The position numbers and the translations under genes were made by a program. A stretch of DNA of 16,054 nucleotides from Nitrospirales bacterium (GTDB lineage: Bacteria > Nitrospirota > Nitrospiria > Nitrospirales > UBA8639): assembly GCA_021604265.1 (NCBI GenBank), contig BQIY01000009.1, positions 1 to 16,054 of the forward strand, read 5' to 3'. Below are positions 6,870-13,716 of this stretch, piece after piece (position 1 is the first letter of the stretch; each line of letters opens with the position of its first letter). The notes under the pieces were generated by a model that saw only the letters and a program-made list of their open reading frames with translations, was not told where the DNA came from and searched no databases.

Positions 6870-6986
6870 GAGACTGTACGAAAGAATGGCGCCTTAGCGA
6901 CTAAAGCTTTGGCCCACAAACTCGCTAGGGCGTGTTACTTCATTCTACGAGATCAACGGCCATTCGAACTCAACCGTTTGTTAAAG
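6870..6986 (+). pseudogene. IS110-family transposase, C-terminal remnant
   Basis: In the frame starting at 6870 the translation reads ETVRKNGALATKALAHKLAR then ACYFILRDQRPFELNRLLK. This is the typical tail of IS110-family transposases (KALAHKLARA.YY..RDQ.PF...R..). Only about 39 codons survive, and the original stop is gone: the frame runs into the next hairpin repeat and stops at TGA 7023-7025. The fragment fills the whole space between repeat copies 4 and 5, with its edges at the repeat edges. IS110-type elements are known to insert into REP palindromes, guided by a bridge RNA, so this looks like the residue of such an insertion after deletion. Confidence 0.7.
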
Positions 6987-7035
6987 ATATCCTTGGACAC
7001 CCACATTTCGAATCTTCAAGACTGAAGGTGTCGAA
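6987..7035 (+). repeat. GGACACCCAC hairpin repeat, copy 5 (degenerate right arm)
   Basis: ATATCC, left arm TTGGACACCCACA (6993-7005), loop TTTCGAATCTTCAAGAC, right arm TGAAGGTGTCGAA (7023-7035), then TTTTCC. The two right-arm substitutions weaken the hairpin. Confidence 0.8.
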
Positions 7036-7198
7036 TTTTCCTCATAGCATATCGCCCAGCCGAAAAATAATTCTGACTCCTTAATTCTCACTGATGGTGC
7101 GGCTGGGTATTTAAACGGTCAATAAATTTCTTTACTTATTGCGAATAGTAAAGATCGTTGATACGCTTACTTCATTGAAATTTCCAAGGAGTGTTGAC
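7036..7198. promoter_or_regulatory. vapBC upstream region with candidate operator
   Basis: The interrupted palindrome CTTTACT-(T)-ATT-GCG-AAT-AGTAAAG at 7130-7153 gives 10 base pairs with one bulged T, centred about 57 nt before the antitoxin start. AbrB-type antitoxins usually repress their own operon by binding such sites, so this is a reasonable operator candidate. A second inverted repeat, CCCAGCCG (7055-7062) and CGGCTGGG (7100-7107), lies upstream; its role is unclear. No clear -35/-10 pair was found. Confidence 0.45.
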
Positions 7199-7414
7199 AT
7201 GCCAAGAGTTAGTGCTAAAAGACAGATCACCCTCCCTGTTGCCACCTGTGAGGAATTAGGGATTCATCCCGGTGATGATGTGGAGATTTTCCGCCACGGC
7301 AATCAATTTAATATCATCAAGAAAGAGGTTGGTTCAGCCGCTGGCATACTCAAAGATACCAAAGCGAATAAATCAGTAAGTGATGAGGAGTCAAGACAAG
7401 GACACTTTGCATGA
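7199..7414 (+). CDS. vapB: AbrB/MazE/SpoVT-type antitoxin of the vapBC pair
   Basis: A 71-residue protein. ATG 7199 is chosen because AAGGAG (7186-7191) lies 7 nt upstream; the longer frame from 7139 runs through the candidate operator. The N-terminal half, MPRVSAKRQITLPVATCEEL then GIHPGDDVEIFRHGNQFNII, is a swapped-hairpin AbrB DNA-binding domain (the (K)RQITLP and GI.PGD.V signatures). The C-terminal 25-30 residues are charged and probably wrap the toxin's active site. The stop overlaps the toxin start by 4 nt (ATGA), the usual coupling of antitoxin and toxin. The expected role is to neutralise VapC and, alone or with it, to repress the operon. Confidence 0.88.
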   Translation: MPRVSAKRQITLPVATCEELGIHPGDDVEIFRHGNQFNIIKKEVGSAAGILKDTKANKSVSDEESRQGHFA

Positions 7415-7833
7415 TAGCCATTGATACCAATGTACTGCTGCGATACCTGCTGGCTGATGATGCCATCCAACACCGCAAAGCCAAGGCGTTGATCGAGGCA
7501 CCGAACGTAATTCTCCTAACCGATGTGGTGTTAGCTGAAACCGTTTGGACACTTGCAGGAAAGCGCTACGAATTAGATAAAGACACGCTGTGTGAGGTTT
7601 TGCGTAGTTTGATTGGTGACGCGGCCTTTCGGTTTGAAAATGATCAGGTGATTTGGTCGGCCTTGATGGACTACCAAGAATCGAAGCCGGTACGTGGAAA
7701 ATCCTTGGACTTTGCCAATTGCCTCATTACTCAGAAGGCACATTACGTTGCCGCTGAGAGCAGCCTTGAGCTCACTGGGTTCTACAGCTTTGACAAGGCT
7801 GTGGGTCAATTGAATGGGACTAGAGCCCCTTGA
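7411..7833 (+). CDS. vapC: PIN-domain ribonuclease toxin VapC
   Basis: A 140-residue single PIN domain, the usual VapC length. Acidic metal-binding positions are in place: D5 in AIDTNVLLRYLL, E43 in LAETVWTL, D100 in SLDFANCLI, and D128 in SFDKAVG. VapC toxins cleave specific RNAs (tRNA or rRNA sites) in a Mg-dependent way when the antitoxin is degraded. The start ATG lies inside the end of the antitoxin gene, so translation is coupled. The pair forms its own interval between hairpin repeats 5 and 6. The frame is intact, so the system is likely functional. The target RNA cannot be inferred. Confidence 0.9.
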   Translation: MIAIDTNVLLRYLLADDAIQHRKAKALIEAPNVILLTDVVLAETVWTLAGKRYELDKDTLCEVLRSLIGDAAFRFENDQVIWSALMDYQESKPVRGKSLDFANCLITQKAHYVAAESSLELTGFYSFDKAVGQLNGTRAP

Positions 7834-7877
7834 TTGACATCGAGTAAGGCGGCACTCACATTCCTTGCTGTATTAGG

Positions 7878-7999
7878 ATAACCTTGGACACCTGCGATAA
7901 CCTTGGACACCCACGTTTTGAAATCTCAAGATTGTGGGTGTCCAGACTATCACTCCCGACCTATCACTCTCCCCAAAAGCTATGGGTGTCCAGACTATC
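7878..7999 (+). repeat. GGACACCCAC hairpin repeat, copy 6, with partial duplications on both sides
   Basis: A partial entry (ATAACCTTGGACACC, 7878-7892) precedes a full unit 7897-7944 (left arm TTGGACACCCACG, right arm TTGTGGGTGTCCA). A second right arm with the same downstream tail, GGGTGTCCAGACTATC, follows (7936-7951 repeated at 7984-7999). It therefore consists of one complete hairpin with an extra left piece and an extra right piece in the same orientation. The open frame at 7903-8091 is made of this repeat and is not a gene. Confidence 0.85.
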
Positions 8000-8087
8000 T
8001 CTTGCAACCTTCTTCCCCAAGCGTTCGTCTAATATTCTTTAAGTCAAGTTTCCACCACACGATCCTGCATCAGAGGGAGGGGTCGCC

Positions 8088-9662
8088 ATGAAGCGTCTAC
8101 ACATTTTCTTAACGGCACTCGCTGCAATTCTCGCCGCCTGCGGCTCAGCGGCACAGCATTTAACTACAGAACAATGGAAACAGGACCTGGAGCAGCTCGC
8201 CACAGCCGTTAGCGAAATCCATTTCAAGCCCTTTCATAATTTCCCCGAGCAAGATTTTAATTCAGCCATAGATTCGCTGAATACGCGATTACCTGAGCTG
8301 AATGACCAGGAGATTATTCTCGAAATGGCAATGATTGTTGCCAAAATGAAAGACGGACACAGCCGCCTGCACATTCCAAGGCTGTATCCGGAACTCGCTC
8401 TTGAAGCCGAGCTAGGCCATGGAGGTACCCCCCGTGCAAAAATTAGTGAACTGAATTTTTCCCAGTCGCCGTTACAGTTTCAACTGTTTGATGATGGTGT
8501 GTTCGTCGTTGCCGCGAGCGGGGAACATCGACAGCTCATTGGACAGAAGGTGATGCGCTTTGGAAACACCGATATAGAAGTCGCTCTGGAAGCAGTAAAA
8601 GCCGTTAGCTTCTATGAGAATGAAAGCAGAGCGAAACTAATGGCGCCCGATAGGCTCGCATTACCTCAAGTGCTTAGTTTTCTGGATATCATTGATGATC
8701 CATCAGCGTTTTCCATCACCACTGCCAGTGCCAACGGTCGAAACACTACAACCATACTCAATTCAATCACCACAGAAGGTGAGAATTTTTATCACGACAT
8801 TCCCACTGAGCTTCCACTATGGCTGAGGAATCAAGAAGAACACAAGTGGTTTGAGATCCTGGAGGAGCAAGATGCGATCTATGTGCAAGTGAATGAATTC
8901 GAGGAGAATCCACCAGTCCCCTATGCCGATTTTGTTGGAGAAACATTAGTTAGAGCCCGGGAAGCCGGTGTTTCTCGCTACAGCATAGACCTGCGGCACA
9001 ATTCCGGCGGTATAGGTGCCTGGGTAACAGCGTTTGTGACAGGGCTGAGCAGTAGTGAGTTTAATGAATATGGTCGTCTATACATTTTAATGGGTCGCAC
9101 TACTTTTTCTGCAGCACAGCTGTTTCTCCATCGATTTGAAGAGCTCACTTACGCAACCTTTGTCGGTGAACCAAGCGGCGCTAAACCGAGCCACTTTGGG
9201 GATAGCCGGCGTGTCCAACTGGAGAATAGTGGATTGACGCTTCGGCTATCCACAATCTATTGGCATAGCTGGTTAGCCAACGACTTTCGGGATGCAATTC
9301 GGCCCCATCTAAGTGTTGCATACAACGCCAATCACTACTTCGAGGGCACTGACCCGACGCTTGAGGCTGTGATTGCGCATGAGCCGCTAGAGGGTCTGGC
9401 GTTGCAAATGGAGGAACAGTTTCATCAAGAGAAAAATCAGAACGCCCTTTTGTTGTACAACAGGTATATGAGTGACGGCCGCTTTCATGACCATCGCACC
9501 ATAGTCCCTGATTTACTCGAGATGGCAGATCGACTAGTCCGCGACGGATACACGCGACCGGCATATTTTGTCTATGTTCTGGTCAATCAGTCTTATCCTG
9601 GGGATGCTGACATAGAAGCCGAACTGGCGAGACTAGAGGCCATAGCAAACGCGGCTGAGTAG
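8088..9662 (+). CDS. S41-peptidase-like lipoprotein
   Basis: A 524-residue protein; ATG 8088 is preceded by GAGGGAGGGG about 6 nt upstream. Residues 1-18 form a lipoprotein signal with lipobox L15-A-A-C18, so the mature protein is probably acylated and held at the envelope. The helical N-terminal part (LAAGVSEIH-like region to KMKDGHSRL, about 30-100) and the following segment (FDDGVFVVAASGEHRQLIGQ, about 145-170, PDZ-like) match the layout of S41 tail-specific proteases. The catalytic domain has YSIDLRHNSGG (N305-S-G-G) and a candidate nucleophile S341 in GRTTFSAAQLF, followed by VGEPSGAKPSHFGD, where K366 could be the general base. The 100-residue C-terminal tail after VIAHEP is helical and unassigned. 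Substrate unknown. It occupies one interval between hairpin repeats, with no operon partners. Confidence 0.82.
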   Translation: MKRLHIFLTALAAILAACGSAAQHLTTEQWKQDLEQLATAVSEIHFKPFHNFPEQDFNSAIDSLNTRLPELNDQEIILEMAMIVAKMKDGHSRLHIPRLYPELALEAELGHGGTPRAKISELNFSQSPLQFQLFDDGVFVVAASGEHRQLIGQKVMRFGNTDIEVALEAVKAVSFYENESRAKLMAPDRLALPQVLSFLDIIDDPSAFSITTASANGRNTTTILNSITTEGENFYHDIPTELPLWLRNQEEHKWFEILEEQDAIYVQVNEFEENPPVPYADFVGETLVRAREAGVSRYSIDLRHNSGGIGAWVTAFVTGLSSSEFNEYGRLYILMGRTTFSAAQLFLHRFEELTYATFVGEPSGAKPSHFGDSRRVQLENSGLTLRLSTIYWHSWLANDFRDAIRPHLSVAYNANHYFEGTDPTLEAVIAHEPLEGLALQMEEQFHQEKNQNALLLYNRYMSDGRFHDHRTIVPDLLEMADRLVRDGYTRPAYFVYVLVNQSYPGDADIEAELARLEAIANAAE

Positions 9663-9729
9663 AGATTAAATCCTTTTTATTTGATCAAGTAAGGCGCTTA
9701 CAACAGTTCTCTGACAGTTAGCTTGAAGA

Positions 9730-9777
9730 ATAGCCATAGACACCCATAACTTGAAACTACTAAGCAATGAGAGTCCA
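9730..9777 (+). repeat. GGACACCCAC hairpin repeat, copy 7 (decayed)
   Basis: ATAGCC ATAGACACCCATAACTTGAAA...GAGAGTCC keeps the spacing and the TTGAA loop element, but several arm positions are lost. It sits between two convergent genes, the S41 gene (+) and the ankyrin operon (-). A small palindrome GTAAG-GCG-CTTAC (9689-9701) follows the S41 stop. Confidence 0.6.
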
Positions 9778-9840
9778 GGCTATTTATCTCCAGTCTATTT
9801 ATCAATCTGTCTAAGAAGTGCCGGAACCAGCATTGTTGAG

Positions 9841-10998
9841 CTATTGAATCTCTACCGCTCCTGCCTCTAGCAGAAGCTCTTCAATCTCGACATAATTCTC
9901 GCCTAGTTCCCGAAAAATCAATGCGGTCAACATCGGTGTTCTTCCAGCGTTGTCTGTCGCATTAGGATCGGCACCCTCTGACAAAAGTAGTTTTACAGCT
10001 TCGGTCTGGCCGTTGCCTACAGCGGTGATAAGTGCGGTTTCTCCGCTAGGGCTTCTTGCGTCGACCTTTGCTCCGAAATCGAGTAGCACTGCCATACTTT
10101 CCAATTGACCAGCTCCGGAGGAACTCATGAGTAGGGTTTCCCCTGATTCAGGATTTACCGAGGTGATATCTGCGCCTGCTGCGAGCATGGCGGTAAGCTC
10201 TACCACTTCCCCATACCTCGCATGCCGGGCGGTAATTCGACGTATCCGTTCCTGTTCAGAAATTTGTGAGCTGGTATTTTCAGCTTTGCTAGGATTCAGG
10301 TGAGCATTCCAATTTCGATCAAAGTCTGCCAGTTGGGTAACTGAGATATAATCGCTTAACCCTTCTCGAGTCCTATGTTGTAGTGAATCAGTCAATTCAA
10401 TAGCAGACTGAGTATCAATGTCTCCACTATCCCACATCTCAAGAATTTCAGAGTTCCTTTTCTCTAGGTCCACGATGAGCATCTCAATTACACTTGCATC
10501 CTTCTCAGTGAGATTGAGAGCACTCACAAAACTACTCCAGCGCTCGGAATAGTATTCGTCTGGATTTTGAAGTGTAGGTGAATCGGCGCCTAGAATAGCT
10601 TCAGTTTCGGCCATTGCATCTGCAGTGATACGTGACATCATGGCCAGAACTTCTCTGTTCCCTTTCGTTGCTGGGTCAAATTCTTCAGAAAAATCCCCAG
10701 CAAGAATAGACTCTTTTAGCTCCTCTACGGAATAACCCTCGAAAGAGTTGAATAGAACCTCATCGGATCCAGGTTCATAAAGCAGGCTGTTTGAAATGCG
10801 AGCTCTTCCCGAGTTGTTGTCGTTTCGCTGTGGAGAGCTAATCTCGTTACTATCGAGATGAGAGGCATCCCTTGGGATTGCCGATACTGATGAAATCTCG
10901 CTACTTCCAATATCATCTGAAGTTCTATAGAACACTACTATCGACAAACAAATACTAGCCGACCCAATCGCCAAGTAAATTCGATTAGTTCTTTTCAT
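9841..10998 (-). CDS. Membrane-anchored ankyrin-repeat protein
   Basis: A 385-residue protein on the minus strand. Its start has AAGGAG about 6 nt upstream, and that site overlaps the stop codon of the upstream gene. Residues about 7-25 (IYLAIGSASICLSIVVFYR) form a single hydrophobic segment, an uncleaved anchor or signal sequence, so the rest probably lies in the periplasm. A Ser/Asn-rich spacer is followed by a mostly helical acidic middle (about 70-240). Residues 255-385 carry three to four ankyrin repeats (YGEVVELTAMLAAGADITS, then SGETLLMSS, SGETALITAVGNG, EAVKLLLSEGADPNATD, AGRTPMLTA). Ankyrin repeats bind other proteins. Paired with a small exported protein 10 nt upstream, it could be its receptor, chaperone or protector, but nothing in the sequence decides this. 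Confidence 0.8.
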   Translation of the reverse strand: MKRTNRIYLAIGSASICLSIVVFYRTSDDIGSSEISSVSAIPRDASHLDSNEISSPQRNDNNSGRARISNSLLYEPGSDEVLFNSFEGYSVEELKESILAGDFSEEFDPATKGNREVLAMMSRITADAMAETEAILGADSPTLQNPDEYYSERWSSFVSALNLTEKDASVIEMLIVDLEKRNSEILEMWDSGDIDTQSAIELTDSLQHRTREGLSDYISVTQLADFDRNWNAHLNPSKAENTSSQISEQERIRRITARHARYGEVVELTAMLAAGADITSVNPESGETLLMSSSGAGQLESMAVLLDFGAKVDARSPSGETALITAVGNGQTEAVKLLLSEGADPNATDNAGRTPMLTALIFRELGENYVEIEELLLEAGAVEIQ

Positions 10999-11008
10999 TG
11001 CTTACTCC

Positions 11009-11545
11009 TTATCGATTTGTATCAATACGAGTAACGGACACTTCACCCCGAGGATTACTTCCTTGATAATAGACAGCGCCCGAAGACACGTTTGAGTCAT
11101 GGTTAATCTGGTCATGGTAATCTGCATGAAGTTGAGCTGAGATGGATCGTTCCTGTTGAAGCGCTCGCTTACGGCAATTATTCTGACCATCATTTCGCGT
11201 CGCTCTGGCATTGTTCACCGCGACTGCATAGTTCTGCTCTATTACCAAGGCTACAGCAGCCCCGCCGGCAAGGGCGACTTGTGCAGGAAACCTGAGCGCG
11301 ATAAGTGCAGTGACGGCAAGGGTATTTGCTGCGTGTAACTTGGTTCTTTCGGATTTCGCATCTTCCATAGCATCGTCAAAGTCCTGACGAACCTGAGACA
11401 TGCAGGCGCCTAGACTGTCGTCTGCTGCCCAAATGATTGGAATTGCAGGGGAGCTATTGTTGCCCACAAGCGATGGTACTAATACAATCGCGAAGAGGAA
11501 AAATAAATACGCGTAAAGAACTCGAAGAGTCATCTTTGAATGCAT
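11009..11545 (-). CDS. Small exported protein with a hydrophobic helical core and two cysteines
   Basis: A 178-residue protein, first gene of a two-gene minus-strand operon. ATG at 11545 is supported by AAGGAG about 7 nt upstream; Met5 is a weaker alternative. The N-terminus (hydrophobic residues 9-27, then PAIPIIWAA before D42) looks like a signal peptide. The mature part is two charged helices around a hydrophobic Ala/Val/Leu/Gly-rich core (residues about 72-110: AANTLAVTALIALRFPAQVA and LAGGAAVALVIEQ), with single cysteines C48 and C124 on either side that could close a disulfide-bonded helical hairpin. The C-terminal 50 residues are polar. The ankyrin gene follows 10 nt later. I recognise no family. 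Membrane-active or pilin/toxin-like roles are speculation. Confidence 0.68.
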   Translation of the reverse strand: MHSKMTLRVLYAYLFFLFAIVLVPSLVGNNSSPAIPIIWAADDSLGACMSQVRQDFDDAMEDAKSERTKLHAANTLAVTALIALRFPAQVALAGGAAVALVIEQNYAVAVNNARATRNDGQNNCRKRALQQERSISAQLHADYHDQINHDSNVSSGAVYYQGSNPRGEVSVTRIDTNR

Positions 11546-12004
11546 GTTACTACTCCTTTAGTTAGGTATATCTATCCTTAGATTGCAATCGTTTCCTAGA
11601 ACAAGGTTTCAGAAAAAACGAATCTATCTTGTCAAAGAGCGACTAGGATCTTTCGTTTTTTGAAACTTGTACTAGCACTCATTTACGTGAGAATCACAGC
11701 AGCTTCTACGTCCTGAGAACTTGTTGCAGAGTCACGTGAGTAGAGTATTGAGAAAGCTAACAGGGTATGATTTTTTAGATAGTGGAATTCGTAACGAAAT
11801 TTGGAGAGTTTTAATGTTACTAAAGTCAGAGCGGTTTTAACGACCAAGGGATAGGAAGCTAAAATGTCCGTTTAATTCCGAGTACAGTTAGTAGCTTATT
11901 CAAGAGATTAAACTAGGACACCCATATATTGAACAAATAGAGCAGTGGGTGTCCAACCTTTACACACCCAGAAATACCACATTAAGAATTAGGCAGAAAC
12001 AGTC
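11546..12004. other. Divergent intergenic region between the ankyrin operon and the esterase gene
   Basis: About 460 nt with no gene. It must hold the promoters of both flanking units. Reading leftwards for the minus-strand operon there is a perfect -35-like TTGACA (complement of 11630-11635), but I see no good -10 at the right distance. GATTGCAATC (11581-11590) is a perfect 10-bp palindrome close to that operon's start and could be an operator. Hairpin repeat copy 8 lies at 11914-11957. Confidence 0.5.
11914..11957 (+). repeat. GGACACCCAC hairpin repeat, copy 8 (B subtype)
   Basis: CTAGGACACCCATATATTGAA...GCAGTGGGTGTCCAAC: left arm GGACACCCA (11916-11924), right arm TGGGTGTCC (11946-11954). 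It has CTAGGACACCC instead of the ATAACCTTGG entry of the upstream copies, and shares that feature with copy 9 on the other side of the esterase. Confidence 0.8.
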
Positions 12005-13609
12005 TTGAAAAAAACACTGATAGCAACATTAATACTCGTGCTTGCCGGGGCTACGTTAGTGCTTATCCAACCCAGCTTCGAATCTGATCTAACCTCGTCT
12101 ACGGCTCAAATTCTGGATTGGGAAAACACTGTCACTCTCGAGACAGAGCTTGGCAGAATCACAGGACTCAGCAATGGGCGGGCGAATGCGTTTCTGGCCG
12201 TGCGATATGGCCAGCCCCCAACCGGCGAGAGACGCTTTCTCCCTGCTGTTGCAGCGCAAGCCTGGCAGGGAAACTACAATGCCACCTCATTCCCTAATAT
12301 CGCAATGCAAAGCGACGTTACGCCGCTTGAGGACAACAGCTCTTTCAACATGTCGGAGGATAGCCTGTTCCTGAATATTTTCACCCCGGCGACGGCGGGC
12401 GAAAACAGACCGGTGTTGTTTTGGATCCATGGCGGTTCGTTCACCGGTGGATCGGCAAACACGTACGACGGTTCCGTTCTTGCCGAGCAAGGCGATGTCA
12501 TTGTGGTAACAATCAACTATCGTTTAGGTCTGTTCGGATTCCTCGATCTGTCCGCCTTCGGCGAAGAATTCGCCGGCTCGACCTCCAACGGTATTCGCGA
12601 TCAGATTCTGGCCCTGAGATGGGTGGCAGACAACATTGCCGACTACGGGGGCGATGGCAACAACATAACGCTATTCGGCGAATCCGCCGGCGGACAATCC
12701 GTTCTGTCTATTCTCTCCGCCCCGTCTGCCGACGGTCTCTATGCTAAGGCGATTGTACATAGTGGCTCGTCGGTAGGTATGCCACCTGCAAACCACAGCC
12801 AGCCTTTGGCGGAATATTTTGATGTGGAACTCAGTGAACTTCCTAACACGCTAAGACAGGCAAGCGCGGCCGAGCTGTTTGCCGCTCAGGAAGCTGTGTC
12901 ATTCAGCAATGGTGGCAATATCGATGGCACCGTAATAACACGCTCCAGCAATGAAGCGATTCTCGAACACGCTAATAACGGAGTACCCATCATTGCCGGC
13001 AGCAATCGCGACGAGGGCACGCTCTTCTCCGCACTCATACCCTGGCCACTCTACGGAGTAATCGGCGAGGCTGTGGCACCGAACGTGGTTCCAGGGAGTG
13101 ACACCATGCAGTATCTAGCCAATATGAAAAAGGCTTACCCCGACGACAGCCGGACCGAGCACTTCGAGCGCATATGGACCGAGTTTCTCAGACGAGGAGC
13201 CGTTAACTCGGCGGCGCGTGCCAGCGCTGCAGGCCCGGGGGGATGGTTGTATCGATTCGATATGCCCGTGCAACGAGGCCTGCCGCTCGATATGGGCGTT
13301 CCACATGCCGCCGAGATCCAATTCACATTTAATCTCTTTGCAGGTGATGCACCAGATACGGCGTTTATGTACAACAGAAATGACAATGCTGTGAGGGAAC
13401 TAGCCAAGAACTGGTCGAGCACCATTATCCAGTTCGCCAGAACTGGCGATCCAAACGGGGCAGGTCTTCCTTATTGGCCCAGGTACACTGCAGAAACGCG
13501 TGAGTCCATGATCCTGGACTCTACTCCCAGAGTCGAAGCATTCGTTGAAAGCGCAGACAGGGAACGATGGGGAGATACGGAGGTTAGCTCGGCGGACTTT
13601 CTCCAGTAA
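12005..13609 (+). CDS. Exported type-B carboxylesterase
   Basis: A 534-residue protein, typical length for the carboxylesterase/lipase type-B family (alpha/beta hydrolase). The start is taken as TTG 12005 because the signal peptide MKKTLIATLILVLAGATLVL follows directly; the ribosome binding site is weak (AGGCAG-like). Family marks in order: ETELGRITGLSNG, FLAVRYGQPPTGERRF, SEDSLFLNIF, oxyanion-hole HGGSFTGG, the VTINYRLGLFGFL block, the nucleophile elbow GESAGG with S227, the acid E337 in NRDEGTLF, and the base H434 in PHAAEIQF. The triad is complete, so it is expected to hydrolyse carboxylic esters outside the cytoplasm; the true substrate cannot be told. It fills one interval between two B-subtype hairpin repeats (47 nt before the start, 17 nt after the stop). 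Confidence 0.92.
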   Translation: MKKTLIATLILVLAGATLVLIQPSFESDLTSSTAQILDWENTVTLETELGRITGLSNGRANAFLAVRYGQPPTGERRFLPAVAAQAWQGNYNATSFPNIAMQSDVTPLEDNSSFNMSEDSLFLNIFTPATAGENRPVLFWIHGGSFTGGSANTYDGSVLAEQGDVIVVTINYRLGLFGFLDLSAFGEEFAGSTSNGIRDQILALRWVADNIADYGGDGNNITLFGESAGGQSVLSILSAPSADGLYAKAIVHSGSSVGMPPANHSQPLAEYFDVELSELPNTLRQASAAELFAAQEAVSFSNGGNIDGTVITRSSNEAILEHANNGVPIIAGSNRDEGTLFSALIPWPLYGVIGEAVAPNVVPGSDTMQYLANMKKAYPDDSRTEHFERIWTEFLRRGAVNSAARASAAGPGGWLYRFDMPVQRGLPLDMGVPHAAEIQFTFNLFAGDAPDTAFMYNRNDNAVRELAKNWSSTIIQFARTGDPNGAGLPYWPRYTAETRESMILDSTPRVEAFVESADRERWGDTEVSSADFLQ

Positions 13610-13625
13610 AATTAGGAAACTAAAA

Positions 13626-13716
13626 AGCTAGGACACCCATTGATTGAAATAAACAGCTAGCACACCCATAGATCGAATCGTCCAAATAGCGATACGGCAA
13701 GAAAGTGGGTGTCCAA
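13626..13716 (+). repeat. GGACACCCAC hairpin repeat, copy 9 (B subtype, left half duplicated)
   Basis: AGCTAGGACACCCATTGATTGAA (13627-13648) is repeated with changes as AGCTAGCACACCCATAGATCGAA (13655-13676). A longer loop and the right arm GTGGGTGTCCAAAC follow. The left half-unit has thus been doubled in tandem while the right arm stayed single. Confidence 0.75.

Noticed and set aside
7903..8091. Open frame of 62 codons across repeat copy 6
   Set aside because: It consists of the repeat and its duplicated arm read through in one frame.
11609..11635. Sigma-70 promoter for the minus-strand ankyrin operon
   Set aside because: A perfect TTGACA is present on the minus strand, but none of the hexamers 16-18 nt away resembles TATAAT, so it is only noted in the intergenic entry.
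12150..12747. Arg/Ser-rich open frames on both strands within the esterase gene
   Set aside because: They are shadow frames of a well-supported gene with a complete catalytic triad.
3475..13716. CRISPR array reading of the GGACACCCAC repeats
   Set aside because: Intervals range from about 120 nt to over 2 kb and contain genes. Repeats are 45-60 nt hairpins with variable loops and there are no cas genes.
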